Of a stretch of 64,000 nt of DNA, positions 63,401-64,000 are shown piece by piece. Where the stretch lies: assembly GCA_963969395.1 (NCBI GenBank), contig OZ017795.1, positions 13,206,001 through 13,270,000 of the forward strand, read 5' to 3'. The notes below the pieces were generated by a model. It searched no databases. It saw only the letters and a program-made list of their open reading frames with translations, and was not told the origin of the DNA. Within the stretch, counting starts at the first letter, position 1. Every line of letters starts with the position of its first letter. This DNA is from Pseudoscleropodium purum (Eukaryota > Streptophyta > Bryopsida > Hypnales > Brachytheciaceae). Made by a program: the position numbers and the translations under genes.

Positions 63401-64000
63401 AACCCTGCACAATAGGTTTTCTAAAACAAAAAAACTTAGAGGTTGACAAATACAAAAAAGATTGAACACTTAAATGTCAAAATCCTACCATTGATAATTT
63501 TGGCTACCCAAACCCTTTGCTTGGGAAAAAGAAATTATTGGCACTCAGATACCAAATTAGACCTTCACATATAGTAGGAGCTCTCAACTACTCATAGTTA
63601 TGTAAAAAGTAGGAATTGTTTTCAAAGTAAAATTTCAGACCTCATTTAAATAGTGTAGAATATTTTTTTCCAAAAAATTTTGAACTAAGTTAATTTGGAG
63701 AATCAAGTTAAATTTTATTTTTGAAAATTTGTTCGAGCCTCCAATCAAAAATTATAGACAATTTTCAGAGAGCGGTTGGAAGAAACATTTTCTATGACAT
63801 TTTCAAACATTCCCTCTGAATTTTGTCCATAATTGTATTTTGGAGGCTCAAAATCAAAAACAAGTTCTTGGAACCAAATATTAAATTGATTTCTCAACTT
63901 TTCATAGTTCGAAGTTTTTTGAAAAAAGTTATTGTATCATACCAAAAAGAGGTTAAAAATTGTATTGTGAACACATTTCTTGTGTTTTAAAAATGAGTAG
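60471..64000. other. AT-rich right flank without recognisable gene
   Basis: About 3.5 kb, strongly A/T-rich with many A and T runs. Short open stretches have no domain. TAGTCCCTTCAA occurs twice (near 60967 and 61199), and an inverted repeat pair lies at 62458 and 63119. Otherwise I see nothing in it. Confidence 0.6.
62458..63144. repeat. Inverted repeat pair, possible MITE
   Basis: TTAAGGGTGATTGCAAGAAA at 62458 pairs with the complement of 63119-63144 (about 22 of 26 bases), 687 bases end to end. The interior is AT-rich without ORF. No clear target duplication, so its identity as a transposon is tentative. Confidence 0.35.

Overview
The window is nuclear DNA from a plant, probably a streptophyte outside the well-studied flowering plants. 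The evidence is the Ty3 element primed by tRNA-Asp, the TNP2-type CACTA transposase with GT-AG introns, the hAT transposase with DUF659-like and dimerisation domains, and telobox-like TTTAGGG motifs. I see no certain host gene, tRNA or rRNA. Nearly everything belongs to transposable elements nested inside one another.

Layout. 1-1853 is part of a long LTR (minus strand) inserted in an older, decayed Ty3 element (1854 to about 7670). 7671-7852 is a truncated CACTA-like end. It is cut by a complete 12.5 kb Ty3 retrotransposon (7858-20378, target duplication ATTAG) with 3.3 kb LTRs, each carrying a ~552-codon ORF. 20384-22302 is AT-rich DNA with a long hairpin. From 22312 to 59946 lies an unusual TIR-bounded DNA transposon, about 13 kb once insertions are removed. 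Its transposase resembles the DUF7869 family, and about 20 copies of a 19-20 bp hairpin palindrome (TATCGGCTGCCAGCCGATA) are spread through it, mostly in introns and in the central divergent promoter. A CACTA element (23045-46292, duplication TCA) sits inside that transposon. A hAT element (31744-44804, duplication AGTCATTG) sits in an intron of the CACTA transposase. A solo LTR of the 12.5 kb family (39813-43117, duplication AAGAC) sits in the hAT transposase. A second solo-LTR-like element (57243-58551, duplication GTACG) splits the DUF7869-like transposase. 60248-60462 is a small hAT derivative. The rest of the right flank is AT-rich and holds no gene I can see.

Functional themes. The elements carry cargo beyond transposition functions: a protein-kinase-like gene in the hAT element, FCP1/HAD-phosphatase-like domains that have lost catalytic aspartates in both the CACTA and the DUF7869-like element, a possible ParB-like exon, and a nuclear-looking coiled-coil protein encoded in the LTRs. 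Each family also has its own short motif repeated along its non-coding DNA: CCGGA/TCCGG, CCAARTTGG, TATCGGCTG...CAGCCGATA, ATGACT/AGTCAT, CGGACG and CTATAG/CTATTG. This recalls the VANDAL/VANC anti-silencing systems of Arabidopsis, where an element-encoded protein recognises motifs private to its family. Most in-frame stops are TAG at places where CAG is the likely ancestor, as expected from deamination of methylated CHG sites.

Limits. Domain names rest on motif recognition by eye; no searches were run. Exon boundaries are proposed from GT-AG signals and frame continuity.
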